This document shows positions 24,333 to 32,714 of a stretch of 32,743 nt of DNA, one piece after another. Below the pieces are notes generated by a model that was not told the origin of the DNA, did not search any database, and worked only from the letters and a program-made list of their open reading frames with translations. Origin of the DNA: an uncultured Clostridia bacterium. GTDB taxonomy: Bacteria; Bacillota; Clostridia; Oscillospirales; Acutalibacteraceae. Numbering within the stretch: the stretch's first letter is position 1; the number at the start of each line of letters is the position of its first letter. The translations under genes were made by a program, and so were the position numbers. The stretch spans positions 1 through 32,743 of the forward strand of contig CAMVTS010000025.1 of the NCBI GenBank assembly GCA_947170465.1, read 5' to 3'.

Positions 24333-24492
24333 ATACCAATCTTCATTAAAAAGTAGACTTTCTACTTTTTAATAGCGCCGTAGGCGCGTCAAGATTGTAT
24401 AAGACGGCAATTGCGCTTTTGCGCAATTGGAAAACGCGCCAAGCGTTTTCTCTCTGATAGAAAGTTGTCTACTTTCTATCAGAGAATAGTAT
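24333..24492. repeat. MITE-like inverted-repeat element, copy 2
   Basis: A 160-bp element with about 26-bp imperfect terminal inverted repeats (19 matches; shared inner AAAGTAGAC and outer ATAC), related to copy 1 at 17632-17790. It contains three internal palindromes: AAAAAGTAGA/TCTACTTTTT at the left, a palindrome around TTGCGC in the middle, and a 14-bp perfect hairpin (CTCTGATAGAAAGT and complement) at the right. RNA through it would be heavily structured. It sits between the divergent STAS and phosphatase genes. Confidence 0.7.
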
Positions 24493-24553
24493 TACTGCTT
24501 ATAGTATAACACAGTGTTTTTGATTTGTCATTAAATCTGCGCAAATTTTTTTG

Positions 24554-24582
24554 GTGACAACCGCCTCGGAATACTGTATAAT
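24554..24582 (+). promoter_or_regulatory. Promoter of the SpoIIE-type phosphatase gene
   Basis: GTGACA (24554-24559), 17-bp spacer, TATAAT (24577-24582); 11 of 12 consensus positions. It starts 61 bases beyond the MITE end and 24 bases before the start codon. Confidence 0.8.
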
Positions 24583-24605
24583 AATGATAATCGGGAGGGT
24601 TGCGC

Positions 24606-26189
24606 ATGAAATCTTCACTATTCAAAAAGGTATCGCTTTGGCTGCTGATCATCATCACCGCCGTTGAGCTTGTGATGTTTGTCGCTCTATACAACTACAC
24701 CTATAATTCGATCGTCAATGAAGCGACCGTGAATGTAACGAGCGCTGCCCGTGCCGCAGCGGATCATATCTATTATATTGATCCCGGTCAGCTTGTTCCC
24801 GGCTCTGATGAAGAAAAGGACACTGTGATCATTTTCACCAACACCTGTATCCAATATGACGTGGACGTCGTGTATCTGATTCTGCCTGATTTGAAGAACG
24901 GAAGCGCAAAATATATCGCGCGCGGAATCAGCACGCGCCAAGCCGAAAGTCAGGAAAGCGAGCTTTCCGATGACTTGACCGGTCAATACGTCGAGGGCGG
25001 CATATCCGATGAAATAAAAAGAGCCTTTGCCGGCGACGACAGCGGTATCACCACCCATATCAGGAACGGCGACGAGGACAAGCTCGTTTGCTATATGCCG
25101 GTTTGGTATTACAAAAACCCTGAAAGTGAAAATCCCGAAACGGAAATAAAATCACTCATCAGAGCCGAGATATCTGTCAAAAACTTAACAAGTGATTTCA
25201 ATAAGAAATTCCGCGAATTTGCGGTTATTATGGTTATAGTCACGCTGACGGTAGGCATCTCGGCGGCAGTCATCCTGTATTTTAGGGTATCGAAGCCGCT
25301 GAAAAAAATCAGCATGAGAATGAAGGGCTTTGTCTCAGACCGTGACGCGGGATTCGAAAAGCTGCCTGTCAAGGGTAAGGACGAGCTTGCCGAAATGTCA
25401 GATTCCTTTAACACAATGGCAGAGGAGATTGAGCAATACATCGATGACGTTGCAGAGCTGAACCGGCAAAAAGCCGAGCTGAACATTGCTCAAACCATTC
25501 AGCTGGGCTTACTGGAACCGGACTCCTTTGAAAACGACAAGGTAAAAATCAACGCTTCGATGACGACCGCAAGGGTTGTCGGCGGCGATTTGTATGATTA
25601 TCGTATTTTGGATAACGGCAGCGTTTTTGTCGCAATCGGAGACGTTTCGGGCAAGGGTATCACCGCCGCGCTGTTTATGGCACGCGCGATCACTCTGCTG
25701 AACAACTACGCAAAGCTCGGTTACTCTCCCGCAAAAATGCTGTTTGAATTCAATAACAATCTTGCGGCGCATAATCCGAATATGATGTTTATTACGGCAT
25801 TTGTCGCAGTATACGATCCGAAAGCGGGAGAATTGATCTACTCTAACGCAGGTCATAACTATCCGTATATCATATCAGACAAGCTGACCGCACTGAATAC
25901 TGAAAACGGTATTATGGCAGGCTCGTTTGAAGATGTCGAGTTCCCCGAATACACGGTTAAAATGAAGCCCGGAGACTGCCTGTTTATGTATACCGACGGT
26001 GTAACGGAAGCGGAGAACAAAAGCGGCGAGCTATTCGGTGAAACGCAGCTGGAGGAAGTTTTGCATAAAAACAATGATTGTGCAGATAATCTGCTGAACG
26101 CTGTAACTGCGGAAATCAATGGCTTTGCCCAAGGATCAGAGCAATCGGACGATATGACGATGCTTACACTCCAAATCAAGCCCGACTGA
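24606..26189 (+). CDS. Membrane-bound HAMP/SpoIIE-type PP2C serine phosphatase (RsbU-like)
   Basis: A 527-residue signalling phosphatase. Transmembrane helix 1 is at about 9-30 (SLWLLIIITAVELVMFVAL). An extracytoplasmic sensor domain (about 31-195) follows, then helix 2 (about 202-223, IMVIVTLTVGISAAVILYF), a HAMP linker (RVSKPLKKISMRMKGF) and a coiled coil. The C-terminal SpoIIE/PP2C domain (about 290-525) has GGDLYDYRILDNGSVFVAIG, DVSGKGITAALFMA and the late metal-site motif SDDMTMLTL. It would dephosphorylate a STAS protein in response to an outside signal, and the divergent STAS gene is the obvious partner. I chose the ATG at 24606, with GGGAGGG 6 bases upstream. Confidence 0.92.
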   Translation: MKSSLFKKVSLWLLIIITAVELVMFVALYNYTYNSIVNEATVNVTSAARAAADHIYYIDPGQLVPGSDEEKDTVIIFTNTCIQYDVDVVYLILPDLKNGSAKYIARGISTRQAESQESELSDDLTGQYVEGGISDEIKRAFAGDDSGITTHIRNGDEDKLVCYMPVWYYKNPESENPETEIKSLIRAEISVKNLTSDFNKKFREFAVIMVIVTLTVGISAAVILYFRVSKPLKKISMRMKGFVSDRDAGFEKLPVKGKDELAEMSDSFNTMAEEIEQYIDDVAELNRQKAELNIAQTIQLGLLEPDSFENDKVKINASMTTARVVGGDLYDYRILDNGSVFVAIGDVSGKGITAALFMARAITLLNNYAKLGYSPAKMLFEFNNNLAAHNPNMMFITAFVAVYDPKAGELIYSNAGHNYPYIISDKLTALNTENGIMAGSFEDVEFPEYTVKMKPGDCLFMYTDGVTEAENKSGELFGETQLEEVLHKNNDCADNLLNAVTAEINGFAQGSEQSDDMTMLTLQIKPD

Positions 26190-26221
26190 TGAACAACACA
26201 TATCAAATCACATATATAGGC

Positions 26222-26557
26222 AGTATTAGAATCGAAGTATTTGCCAAAATTATGAGAAGAAAAATCCTATTCAACATTCATTCAACTATTATTCCAAATT
26301 AGAATAATAATTATAAATCAAAAACCGCATTAGACTGCCTAAAAACGACTTTCTAATGCGGTTTTTGATGTGGTGGAGATAATGGGGCTCGAAGAAACGT
26401 GCATGCTGTTTAAAAAGATTGCAAAACTGCCGAAAACAACGGTTTTATGCGGAGAATGCTGACATTCCCTTGCGTAAATCAAACAGACTTCCTACCCCAA
26501 ATCAAAACCAAAATGACCCGATAATGACCGTAAAACAACCAACCACAGGTAGCAGAA
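26222..26557. repeat. 336-bp direct repeat, copy 2, with tRNA 3'-end and terminator
   Basis: Second copy of the repeat at 19358-19693, same orientation. It begins 32 bases after the phosphatase stop and fills most of the gap to 26598. It holds the hairpin AAAAACCGCATTAG and complement (26320-26366), which probably terminates the phosphatase mRNA, and the tRNA 3'-end fragment at 26371-26393 on the minus strand, differing by one base from copy 1. Conserved ATGACC words near the right end could be integrase arm sites. Confidence 0.75.
26371..26393 (-). other. tRNA 3'-end fragment, attachment-site-like (copy 2)
   Basis: Same T-loop-to-CCA fragment as at 19507-19529, with one C/T difference in the T-stem. 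No full tRNA gene surrounds it. The two fragments bracket 6.8 kb carrying the TetR, secreted-protein and STAS/phosphatase genes. Confidence 0.6.
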
Positions 26558-26598
26558 ATAAAGATGTGAAATACAAAACCTAAAGCGGTTAATCCAGC

Positions 26599-27825
26599 TT
26601 AAATCATCCAAATGGGAATCATAAAGCAATCGCGGTTGATTGCGGAAAGCTCCTCACGCAGGCACAGGATTGCTCCTGTTCCACGTGGTGTAGACGCCTT
26701 GTCAAGCACTTTGAAAGCGCTTATAAGCTGAGGGCTCGGCGAGGTGCTTTTCTTTATCTCAAGAGGATGAAGCTCGCCGTCACTTTCGATTACCAAATCG
26801 ATCTCGTTCGAGTCTTTGTCGCGGTAATAATGCATAATAAAACCTTTTGCGCAGTTATAGTATGTTTTGCGTATCTCCGCAACGGTGTAGTTTTCAAGGA
26901 TAGCACCGTTGATTGCGCCGTTCATCAAAATCTCGGGACTGCTGTATTTTGTCAGATACGCAACTAAACCTGTATCAAAAAAGTACATTTTCGGAGTCTT
27001 GATCGTGCGCTTCAACAGGTTGTTTGAATAAGGGCGCAGAAAGAAAATCACTTCTGATTTTTCCAGTACTGACAGCCAGCGTTTAGCAGTATCGTCGCTG
27101 ATGCCGACGTCTGTTGCGATATCGTGAACATTCAGCATTTGTCCCGCCCTGCAAGCAGCCGCGCGGATAAAGTCGGCATACAGCAATTTGTCTACGCCGG
27201 GAATCATATCTGACACGTCACGGTCAATATAGCTTTGAACATAAGAACTGTAAAAAACGTCACGGTCGGTATATCTGCCGCTGCGGTGACCGGGCATAGC
27301 GCCGTGCCATATACGTTCAAATATCTCAGTAGCGCTTGCTTTTGTGAGAACTGATTTTCTGCTGTTTAGAGATTTAAGGTTGACCGCAAACGGAGAGGTC
27401 TCGCCGTTGCCGTAAAGTTCCGACTGCGAGAGCGCGGACATATGAAGAATAGCTGTTCTGCCTGCCAAAGACTCCTGAGCTAAATCCATTAATCGGAAGG
27501 ATTGCGAGCCTGTCAGCCAATAGGAACCGGGAGCAGCGCCGCTATCAACCTTTATTTTTATATACGAAAAAAGTTCCGGAGCATACTGTACCTCGTCAAT
27601 TAGCACAGGCGCGGGATGCAGCTCCAAAAAAAGCGCAGGATCTGACTGAGCGAGACGGCGCTCTTCCATATCATCAAGGCTGACTTTGGAGCGATCGGTG
27701 CCATCCATCAAATGCTCAAGCATTGTCGACTTGCCGACCTGACGCGGACCAATCAACAGCAAACAACTGTATTCTCTGCTGATTTCAATAATTTTCTTTT
27801 CGAGCGTTCGTTTTATATATTTCAT
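26599..27825 (-). CDS. AAA-type ATPase with DUF4143 domain
   Basis: A 408-residue P-loop protein. Walker A is GPRQVGKST (26-34) and Walker B is VLIDEVQ (about 74-80). Residues about 85-120 hold the sensor TGSQSF. A winged-helix-like segment (MLNVHDIATDVGISDDTAKRW) and the C-terminal DUF4143 domain follow; the latter has a PD-(D/E)xK-like fold (NEIDLVIESDGELHPLEIKK: Asp...Glu-x-Lys). The family is abundant in Clostridia and of unclear function. The ATG at 27825 has only a weak GGTGAT ribosome site; a frame to 27885 exists but starts upstream of the expected transcript start. It has its own promoter and a palindrome at the transcription start. Confidence 0.88.
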   Translation of the reverse strand: MKYIKRTLEKKIIEISREYSCLLLIGPRQVGKSTMLEHLMDGTDRSKVSLDDMEERRLAQSDPALFLELHPAPVLIDEVQYAPELFSYIKIKVDSGAAPGSYWLTGSQSFRLMDLAQESLAGRTAILHMSALSQSELYGNGETSPFAVNLKSLNSRKSVLTKASATEIFERIWHGAMPGHRSGRYTDRDVFYSSYVQSYIDRDVSDMIPGVDKLLYADFIRAAACRAGQMLNVHDIATDVGISDDTAKRWLSVLEKSEVIFFLRPYSNNLLKRTIKTPKMYFFDTGLVAYLTKYSSPEILMNGAINGAILENYTVAEIRKTYYNCAKGFIMHYYRDKDSNEIDLVIESDGELHPLEIKKSTSPSPQLISAFKVLDKASTPRGTGAILCLREELSAINRDCFMIPIWMI

Positions 27826-27840
27826 GCCATCACCGTCCGA

Positions 27841-27859
27841 AATAAGATACAATCTTATT
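27841..27859. promoter_or_regulatory. Palindrome at the start of the DUF4143 transcript
   Basis: AATAAGATACAATCTTATT is a 19-bp near-perfect palindrome (8-bp arms) that overlaps the -10 edge and the expected start near 27850. It could be an operator or a 5' RNA hairpin. Confidence 0.5.
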
Positions 27860-27885
27860 ATAGCCGAAAAAGAATATAAAGTCAA
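27857..27885 (-). promoter_or_regulatory. Promoter of the DUF4143 ATPase gene
   Basis: Minus-strand TTGACT (27880-27885), 17-bp spacer, TATAAT (27857-27862); 11 of 12 consensus positions. Confidence 0.8.
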
Positions 27886-28002
27886 GTGATTGGTATGTAG
27901 TTAGCTTGTAGTAAAAATAAATTCTATATCTGGTTACTGTTTTGGGTATTGTCAAATATAAGCGCGACACAACAAATTAAACAAGACAGAATTAGTGATC
28001 AT

Positions 28003-28920
28003 TTAGGATAAACCACCATTACGAATATCTTGCATTATTTTTCGATAACCATCTTTGTAATCCATGCAGTCAGTCCCTATGATGTATTTTTTCACCTCAA
28101 CATGTGAATTATTTAGCATATAATGTATTTTTTTCTTCTGTTCGATCCACTCCGGTTCATTAGGATTAAGTACGTCATAATATGTAATCTTATTTTTTAA
28201 TACTTTTCTTATATTACAATAATTCGAATAATATAGATACGCCCTGTGTGCCAGTAACCACCATAGATCCACTTCACTTTCAGACAAACCTAATCCAATA
28301 ATACCAATGTTATCAGTATAAAAACGCTCATCCCAAGTGTTTCGTCGTTTAGAATTTCCGAAAAGAACTTCTTTGATTTTCATTTTATCTTCATCGCGGT
28401 CTTCTTTGGAGTTTATTTCTCTACGCATATTTTCAACTACGCCCATATAGTGTTCATATCCCAAGCACAGTGTTTTGGGACTATCGGCGTGGCCATGAAT
28501 ATGATAAAAGAAAATGTTGTGCTGTGTTGAGGTGGCATTAAACAAATATTTATATGCCTTGCTACCCTTATAGGAACATTCTGGGTTATATACATATTCA
28601 AGGAGATTGTCATAATTAGTAGTCATTATTGCGTCTATAGGCAAATTATAGATTTCGTGATGAATAGCTTTCAACGGAAGTTTGGCATAGGATATCTTTT
28701 CGACTATTTTTTCTTTGATCTCAAGATATATGCTGTCCGACGGATCGGACTTTTTGCTCAGGCATTGATTAACGATGCTTTCAAACTCTAATGGCATTGG
28801 AATACTACCGTTATATTTTACATCATAATCGGATGCAATATCTTTCAATAAATCTCCCCATGAGATGCTGTGATCAAGGCAAAGGTTTAGTCCGTTTCCG
28901 ATAAGTAATGTTTGTTTCAT
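28003..28920 (-). CDS. SIR2-like domain protein, probable NAD-consuming defence protein
   Basis: A 305-residue protein of the SIR2_2-type family. Landmarks are the nucleotide-binding start LLIGNGLNLCLD (GNGLN, 8-12), the central TTNYDNLLE (100-108), the probable catalytic histidine in YHIHGHAD (His142), LCLGYEHYMG (151-160) and the closing IIGLGLSESEVD. In phage-defence systems such domains deplete NAD to abort infection. No separate sensor domain is fused and no recognisable partner is adjacent, so it may act alone or with a gene outside the known systems. The ATG has GAGGTG about 6 bases upstream, and a TATAAT lies about 65 bases upstream without a good -35. It lies in AT-rich DNA, as acquired defence genes often do. 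Confidence 0.85.
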   Translation of the reverse strand: MKQTLLIGNGLNLCLDHSISWGDLLKDIASDYDVKYNGSIPMPLEFESIVNQCLSKKSDPSDSIYLEIKEKIVEKISYAKLPLKAIHHEIYNLPIDAIMTTNYDNLLEYVYNPECSYKGSKAYKYLFNATSTQHNIFFYHIHGHADSPKTLCLGYEHYMGVVENMRREINSKEDRDEDKMKIKEVLFGNSKRRNTWDERFYTDNIGIIGLGLSESEVDLWWLLAHRAYLYYSNYCNIRKVLKNKITYYDVLNPNEPEWIEQKKKIHYMLNNSHVEVKKYIIGTDCMDYKDGYRKIMQDIRNGGLS

Positions 28921-29457
28921 AAAAACACCTCATACCAACATAATATTCTTAAAATTCGTACGGCTTTTTCAAGAAATTTCCTTTATTATAGTGTATTATT
29001 GAAATACCCCTTGTTTTCATTTTGACAATAATAAACAAATATAGGATTTAATCTAATTATATATTATTTTAATATCGTTTACAATATTAATCATCGATTT
29101 ATTATCAAAATATGGTATGATTTACTATCACTCTCTTTCAAAAAAAATTACGTCTTTATAAAACGATAGGGTAGATACGAACTCTAGATAGCTTTACATA
29201 TTTTTAGTGTTCACAAACTAAGCGTTTTGTGCCAATTATTATTTTCCTTACAATTCAGACGAATGTCCAAAACATTATTATTATCAATAAAATGTAGGAG
29301 TTTGAACATCAATCATTTGAATTGAACAGCCAAAATAATATTGCAAGGTTGAAAATCAAGCAATTTAATATAACAGTCCGCAAACACGAACCGATAAAAA
29401 AGTATATGTTCAAAAGGCCAAAGAGATTGTGTAGGCTGATATTGATAAACAAAATGA
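28921..29457. other. AT-rich intergenic stretch without a recognisable gene
   Basis: About 540 bases, strongly AT-rich, with many stops in all frames. Apart from the promoter region of the SIR2-like gene on its left side I see no hairpin with a U-tract, no long repeat and no RNA gene. Confidence 0.6.
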
Positions 29458-29721
29458 TTTTTTGAAACAATCAGCTGTATGCCGTCCGGTGAAACGATTG
29501 AGGAAGCTGTCAAGAAAAGAGAGAAGGCTCGCCGTGAGTGGATTATCGCAGCATTAGAGAGCTGTATGGGTTTTCCAAAACCGCTTGATACAAAGGAATA
29601 CTCCGGTCAGTTCCAACTAAGAATGCCCAAATCATTGCACAAAATCCTCTCCGAATGTTCTAAAAAGGAAGGCATCAGTATGAATCAATATTGCATTCAC
29701 CTGCTTTCTCATTATAGTTAA
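29458..29721 (+). pseudogene. Truncated HicB-family antitoxin
   Basis: The readable frame begins after a TGA (29455-29457) and gives FFETISCMPSGETIEEA and then a HicB C terminus: KREKARREWIIAALES, an EYSGQFQLRMPKSLH ribbon-helix-helix DNA-binding segment, and ISMNQYCIHLLSHYS. A complete HicB is about 110-130 residues and begins with a partly RNase-H-like domain; the first half is missing here, although an ATG at 29479 could still give 80 residues. No ribosome site is seen before it and no HicA toxin is adjacent. Probably a decayed toxin-antitoxin locus. Confidence 0.7.
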
Positions 29722-29722
29722 A

Positions 29723-29761
29723 CAATAATCCCTCCGTTTTACTATTACGGAGGGATTATTG
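29723..29761. terminator. Bidirectional terminator
   Basis: Perfect 14-bp stem CAATAATCCCTCCG/CGGAGGGATTATTG with an 11-nt loop between the HicB remnant and the converging nuclease gene. Confidence 0.8.
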
Positions 29762-29793
29762 CATCGTTTCATTATAATAGATTGCTCAAATAA

Positions 29794-31359
29794 TTACTTT
29801 TCTTCTCCAAAAAACTGCTTTATCACATGTATTTCATTTCTTGAATTAATGGAACGAAGCAATGATAAAAGGCTTTCATAATCGTAGAATAATTCAAGAT
29901 ACTCTGATTTATCCTTTTTTCTTTTACTTAATGCTTCTTTTGCTTGTTCTTCAATTTTACAAGTAGTAATAAAACAAAATTTTGTTTTTCTTTCATTTGT
30001 TTGGCTAAATTGTTTCTTTGCAATTTCATATTGTTTTAAAGACCATAAGATACTGTTTTTCTCAGGAATATGATTCGCCTTTTTCTTTCCTAAAGGGATA
30101 ATATTTGAATTTTTGTATCCTTTTAATTCAATAAATATATTCTCTGTTTCCGTTTCAATTCGATAATCAAATTCATATTTTTTGTTGCTAACACTCCCTT
30201 TAAAGCTATGAATTATTCTGTCGCCTTTTTTATTAAATACTCTTTCTAACACAGGAAACATTAAATATTCAAATAAAGCTCCTTTTATATTTCCCAAATT
30301 CACTTCATTAGTATTATTTGATACATAAGAATATAGACCCGCTACCTCATCTACTATCTGTGAATAATTCTTTATTTCAATGTGGTGTTCTATCGCATTA
30401 ATTGTTTGTCTATATTCCTTGGCTACTTGTATTGCATTTTTGCCAAACAGTGAGTCTAAAGAGAAAAACATATAATGTTTCTCTCTCAAAAGTGCTTTTG
30501 CCGCCGGAGAAATAGAATTCACTATTACAATCGGTAAAACTTTTCTCTTGGCTTCTCTGACACTAAAAATCAGATGATCTACTCGAGATTGAAATCCTTG
30601 AAAATCATACTCTTCGTACTTATAATTAGCCAAAAAATCAATAACTACCATAGTTTGGAATTCTTTTTCTTTGCCTCCTATTCCAATTGTGTTCGTAAAT
30701 CCAATCGAATCCCAAAACATATGATTTCTTTCAATACCCGAAAACTGATTATCTGAACCAATATAACAAACATTTTTTCCGGAAACAATATTACATTTGA
30801 TTAACCACTGAACGCAACAAGAAATAAGGAAATTCTTATCTACAAGATCATCAGTCAATCTTTCCACCATATCTGCGGAAGGTTCAAAGTTAATAAAATG
30901 AATATATTCGATACCATTTGTTTCTTTTTTCTCCGCAATGTTTAATAATTCTAAATCTAGCAATAATCTATTCGCAGTGACAGAGTGACTATTAGGTTCA
31001 GACGAAACACCGGATATTCTGTAGAAATCATTTATTGAAAGTATATTTTTATTTCTCCTCAAAGCATAGATTACTCGAAATAATTGTTGTTTATATTTTT
31101 TTATCAGTTCTTTATACAGTTGATAGTTTTTTTCCGAACCTACCGCAAAGTAAGCATATTGATTATTATCAAAAGACACAGGTTCAGAGGAGTCAATTAA
31201 ACCTTTTGCTTTGCAATTTGAAATTATTTTTCGTCCATTTGCTTCACTTAATTCCGGATAATAAGAAATCAGTTTTTTTAATAAATCACTTCCAAGAAAA
31301 GCAACATTTTTATGTTCATTCAAGTATGAAACTAAAAAACGAACATGTACTTTAGACAT
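29794..31359 (-). CDS. Winged-helix plus PD-(D/E)xK nuclease-like protein of unknown family, linked to mcrC
   Basis: A 521-residue protein I cannot assign to a named family. Residues 1-75 look like a winged helix (VRFLVSYLNEHKNVAFLGSD, NGRKIISNCKAKGLI), and about 90-155 may be a second one (LSINDFYRISGV). The C-terminal domain has the PD-(D/E)xK nuclease pattern: Glu364 in KGALFEYLMFPVLE, Asp398 in YEFDYRI, and Glu411-x-Lys413 in FIELKGYKN. The middle (VLPIVIVNSISPAAKALL) resembles an alpha/beta core. The ATG has GGGGAG 6 bases upstream. It starts 30 bases after the mcrC stop in the same direction, so it is probably part of the same restriction operon. It is much more AT-rich than mcrC, which suggests a separate origin. 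Confidence 0.65.
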   Translation of the reverse strand: MSKVHVRFLVSYLNEHKNVAFLGSDLLKKLISYYPELSEANGRKIISNCKAKGLIDSSEPVSFDNNQYAYFAVGSEKNYQLYKELIKKYKQQLFRVIYALRRNKNILSINDFYRISGVSSEPNSHSVTANRLLLDLELLNIAEKKETNGIEYIHFINFEPSADMVERLTDDLVDKNFLISCCVQWLIKCNIVSGKNVCYIGSDNQFSGIERNHMFWDSIGFTNTIGIGGKEKEFQTMVVIDFLANYKYEEYDFQGFQSRVDHLIFSVREAKRKVLPIVIVNSISPAAKALLREKHYMFFSLDSLFGKNAIQVAKEYRQTINAIEHHIEIKNYSQIVDEVAGLYSYVSNNTNEVNLGNIKGALFEYLMFPVLERVFNKKGDRIIHSFKGSVSNKKYEFDYRIETETENIFIELKGYKNSNIIPLGKKKANHIPEKNSILWSLKQYEIAKKQFSQTNERKTKFCFITTCKIEEQAKEALSKRKKDKSEYLELFYDYESLLSLLRSINSRNEIHVIKQFFGEEK

Positions 31360-31389
31360 TTCACACTCCCCTTATAAAAATATGTAATT

Positions 31390-32430
31390 TTACCGGCTGG
31401 ATATTTTACTTTTTTCAATCAATTCATCCAACTGTTCCCGAATCTCATCAAATCCGCAATTCAAATCAAGCGTTTTCACGCTGATTTGGTTGCCGCTCAT
31501 TTGATAGGTGTTGTCGGGGACAATTTGTTCGTCTGTTTTGGCGTAGAGCAGCATTCCCGAAACGGTCACTTGTCTGTCCTTTAATTCCTCTTGTTTGTTT
31601 TTGACGTAGGTAAAAATCTGATACAGATTCGCTGAATGGACTGTTGCCTTATTAAACCGCTGCTGTGTGGTGTGGGCGTAGTATTTTGCGTCGATAATCA
31701 GAATATTACCGTCCTTTTCGAGCACGATATCCGACTTCATAACCGGGAGCATATCGCTGAAATCATCGTCGAGCTGCCACGGGATTTGCGGTGCGCCGAC
31801 GGTCAGTTCCGGGTGTTCCTTGCGGTAATACTCCAGAATAAATTTCTCATACAGGCGGTGCATACGCTGTTCGTCGAGAAAGTCCATCAGCCTGGTCGTG
31901 CCGTCCGACTGTGTTTGCAGCAAGCCCTTCAAAACCAGATAACAAATCGAGACCAGCATACGGTACGTCTGATTATTGCGGTCATAGCGCAGATTCCAGT
32001 TGATACTGTAAATCGGCAGTGGCTCAACATTCCCCAAGAACACCAACAACTTTTTCATTTCCTTTTTGCGGCTCTTGTCAACGTCCGCTACCAACAAGCG
32101 CAGCATTGTCGTCTTGATGATACGGTTCATATAGGCGTTTTCGGAAAACTCGTCGTAGGAGCACACAACCTGCCGCTTGATAATGGAATTTGTTTTCAGT
32201 GTTTCCGAAATTTCCATTTTACTGCGCAGTGCCGTCAGCGGTTCACGCTTCGGGATATAGTCCTTCATCAAGCCACGCTTGACCTGCTTTGACAAGCCTT
32301 TAATCAGTATTGCGGCGCATAAATCCGCCACATTCGCAAAATGCTCTGTCGCCACGCTTTTATATCCTTGCTCGTTCAACACTTGAAAAGCGTAGGAGAG
32401 CATATAGTAGATATTTTGAATCGGAATCAC
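31390..32430 (-). CDS. mcrC: McrC-family 5-methylcytosine-specific restriction subunit
   Basis: A 346-residue McrC, the nuclease subunit that joins the GTPase McrB to cut methylated foreign DNA. The N-terminal segment IPIQNIYYMLSYAF is characteristic. The PD-(D/E)xK core is intact: Glu195 in YEKFILEYYRK, Asp234 in MKSDIVLEKDG, and Asp247-Ala-Lys249 in LIIDAKYY. The GTG start at 32430 overlaps the McrB stop as GTGA, with GGAG 9 bases upstream, so translation is coupled to McrB. It depends on a McrB that appears broken in this window. Confidence 0.92.
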   Translation of the reverse strand: MIPIQNIYYMLSYAFQVLNEQGYKSVATEHFANVADLCAAILIKGLSKQVKRGLMKDYIPKREPLTALRSKMEISETLKTNSIIKRQVVCSYDEFSENAYMNRIIKTTMLRLLVADVDKSRKKEMKKLLVFLGNVEPLPIYSINWNLRYDRNNQTYRMLVSICYLVLKGLLQTQSDGTTRLMDFLDEQRMHRLYEKFILEYYRKEHPELTVGAPQIPWQLDDDFSDMLPVMKSDIVLEKDGNILIIDAKYYAHTTQQRFNKATVHSANLYQIFTYVKNKQEELKDRQVTVSGMLLYAKTDEQIVPDNTYQMSGNQISVKTLDLNCGFDEIREQLDELIEKSKISSR

Positions 32431-32714
32431 TTGACAGCACTCCTCAAACGGTTAGACCATTCTTTCACTTTGGAAGGCTCGTCAAACCAATACTCTTTGA
32501 GCAAGGGGATAATTTCAAACTCCACGATATCGGTCAGCGTGTTCTCCTTAATCTCCTCAATATCGCAGAAATAGCTGTGACCGATACAGAAGCCCTCACC
32601 GAGAGAATCGTCATCGGCTATCTTCTGATTCAGACTGATAACGCAATCAATCAGTTTGTTGAATTTATCATTTTCCAATCCGTATTGATATTCTCTGTTA
32701 TGAAGTGACTTTTG
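32427..32714 (-). pseudogene. mcrB: McrB C-terminal fragment
   Basis: The frame after a TGA (32715-32717) reads SLHNREYQYGLENDKFN and then the typical McrB C terminus: LNQKIADDDSLGEGF and CIGHSYFC, ending at 32427 where it overlaps mcrC. McrB normally has an N-terminal DNA-binding domain and an AAA+ GTPase of several hundred residues; only about 95 codons are open here and the window ends 29 bases later. A TTG at 32678 could start an 83-residue remnant. Either the gene was truncated or interrupted at about 32715, or a frameshift lies here; more left-flanking sequence on the minus strand is needed to tell. Confidence 0.7.

Noticed and set aside
29158..29478. Full-length HicB or HicA gene upstream of the HicB remnant
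   Set aside because: The frame is closed by TGA at 29455 and the upstream AT-rich DNA shows no HicA-like or HicB N-terminal motif in any frame I read.
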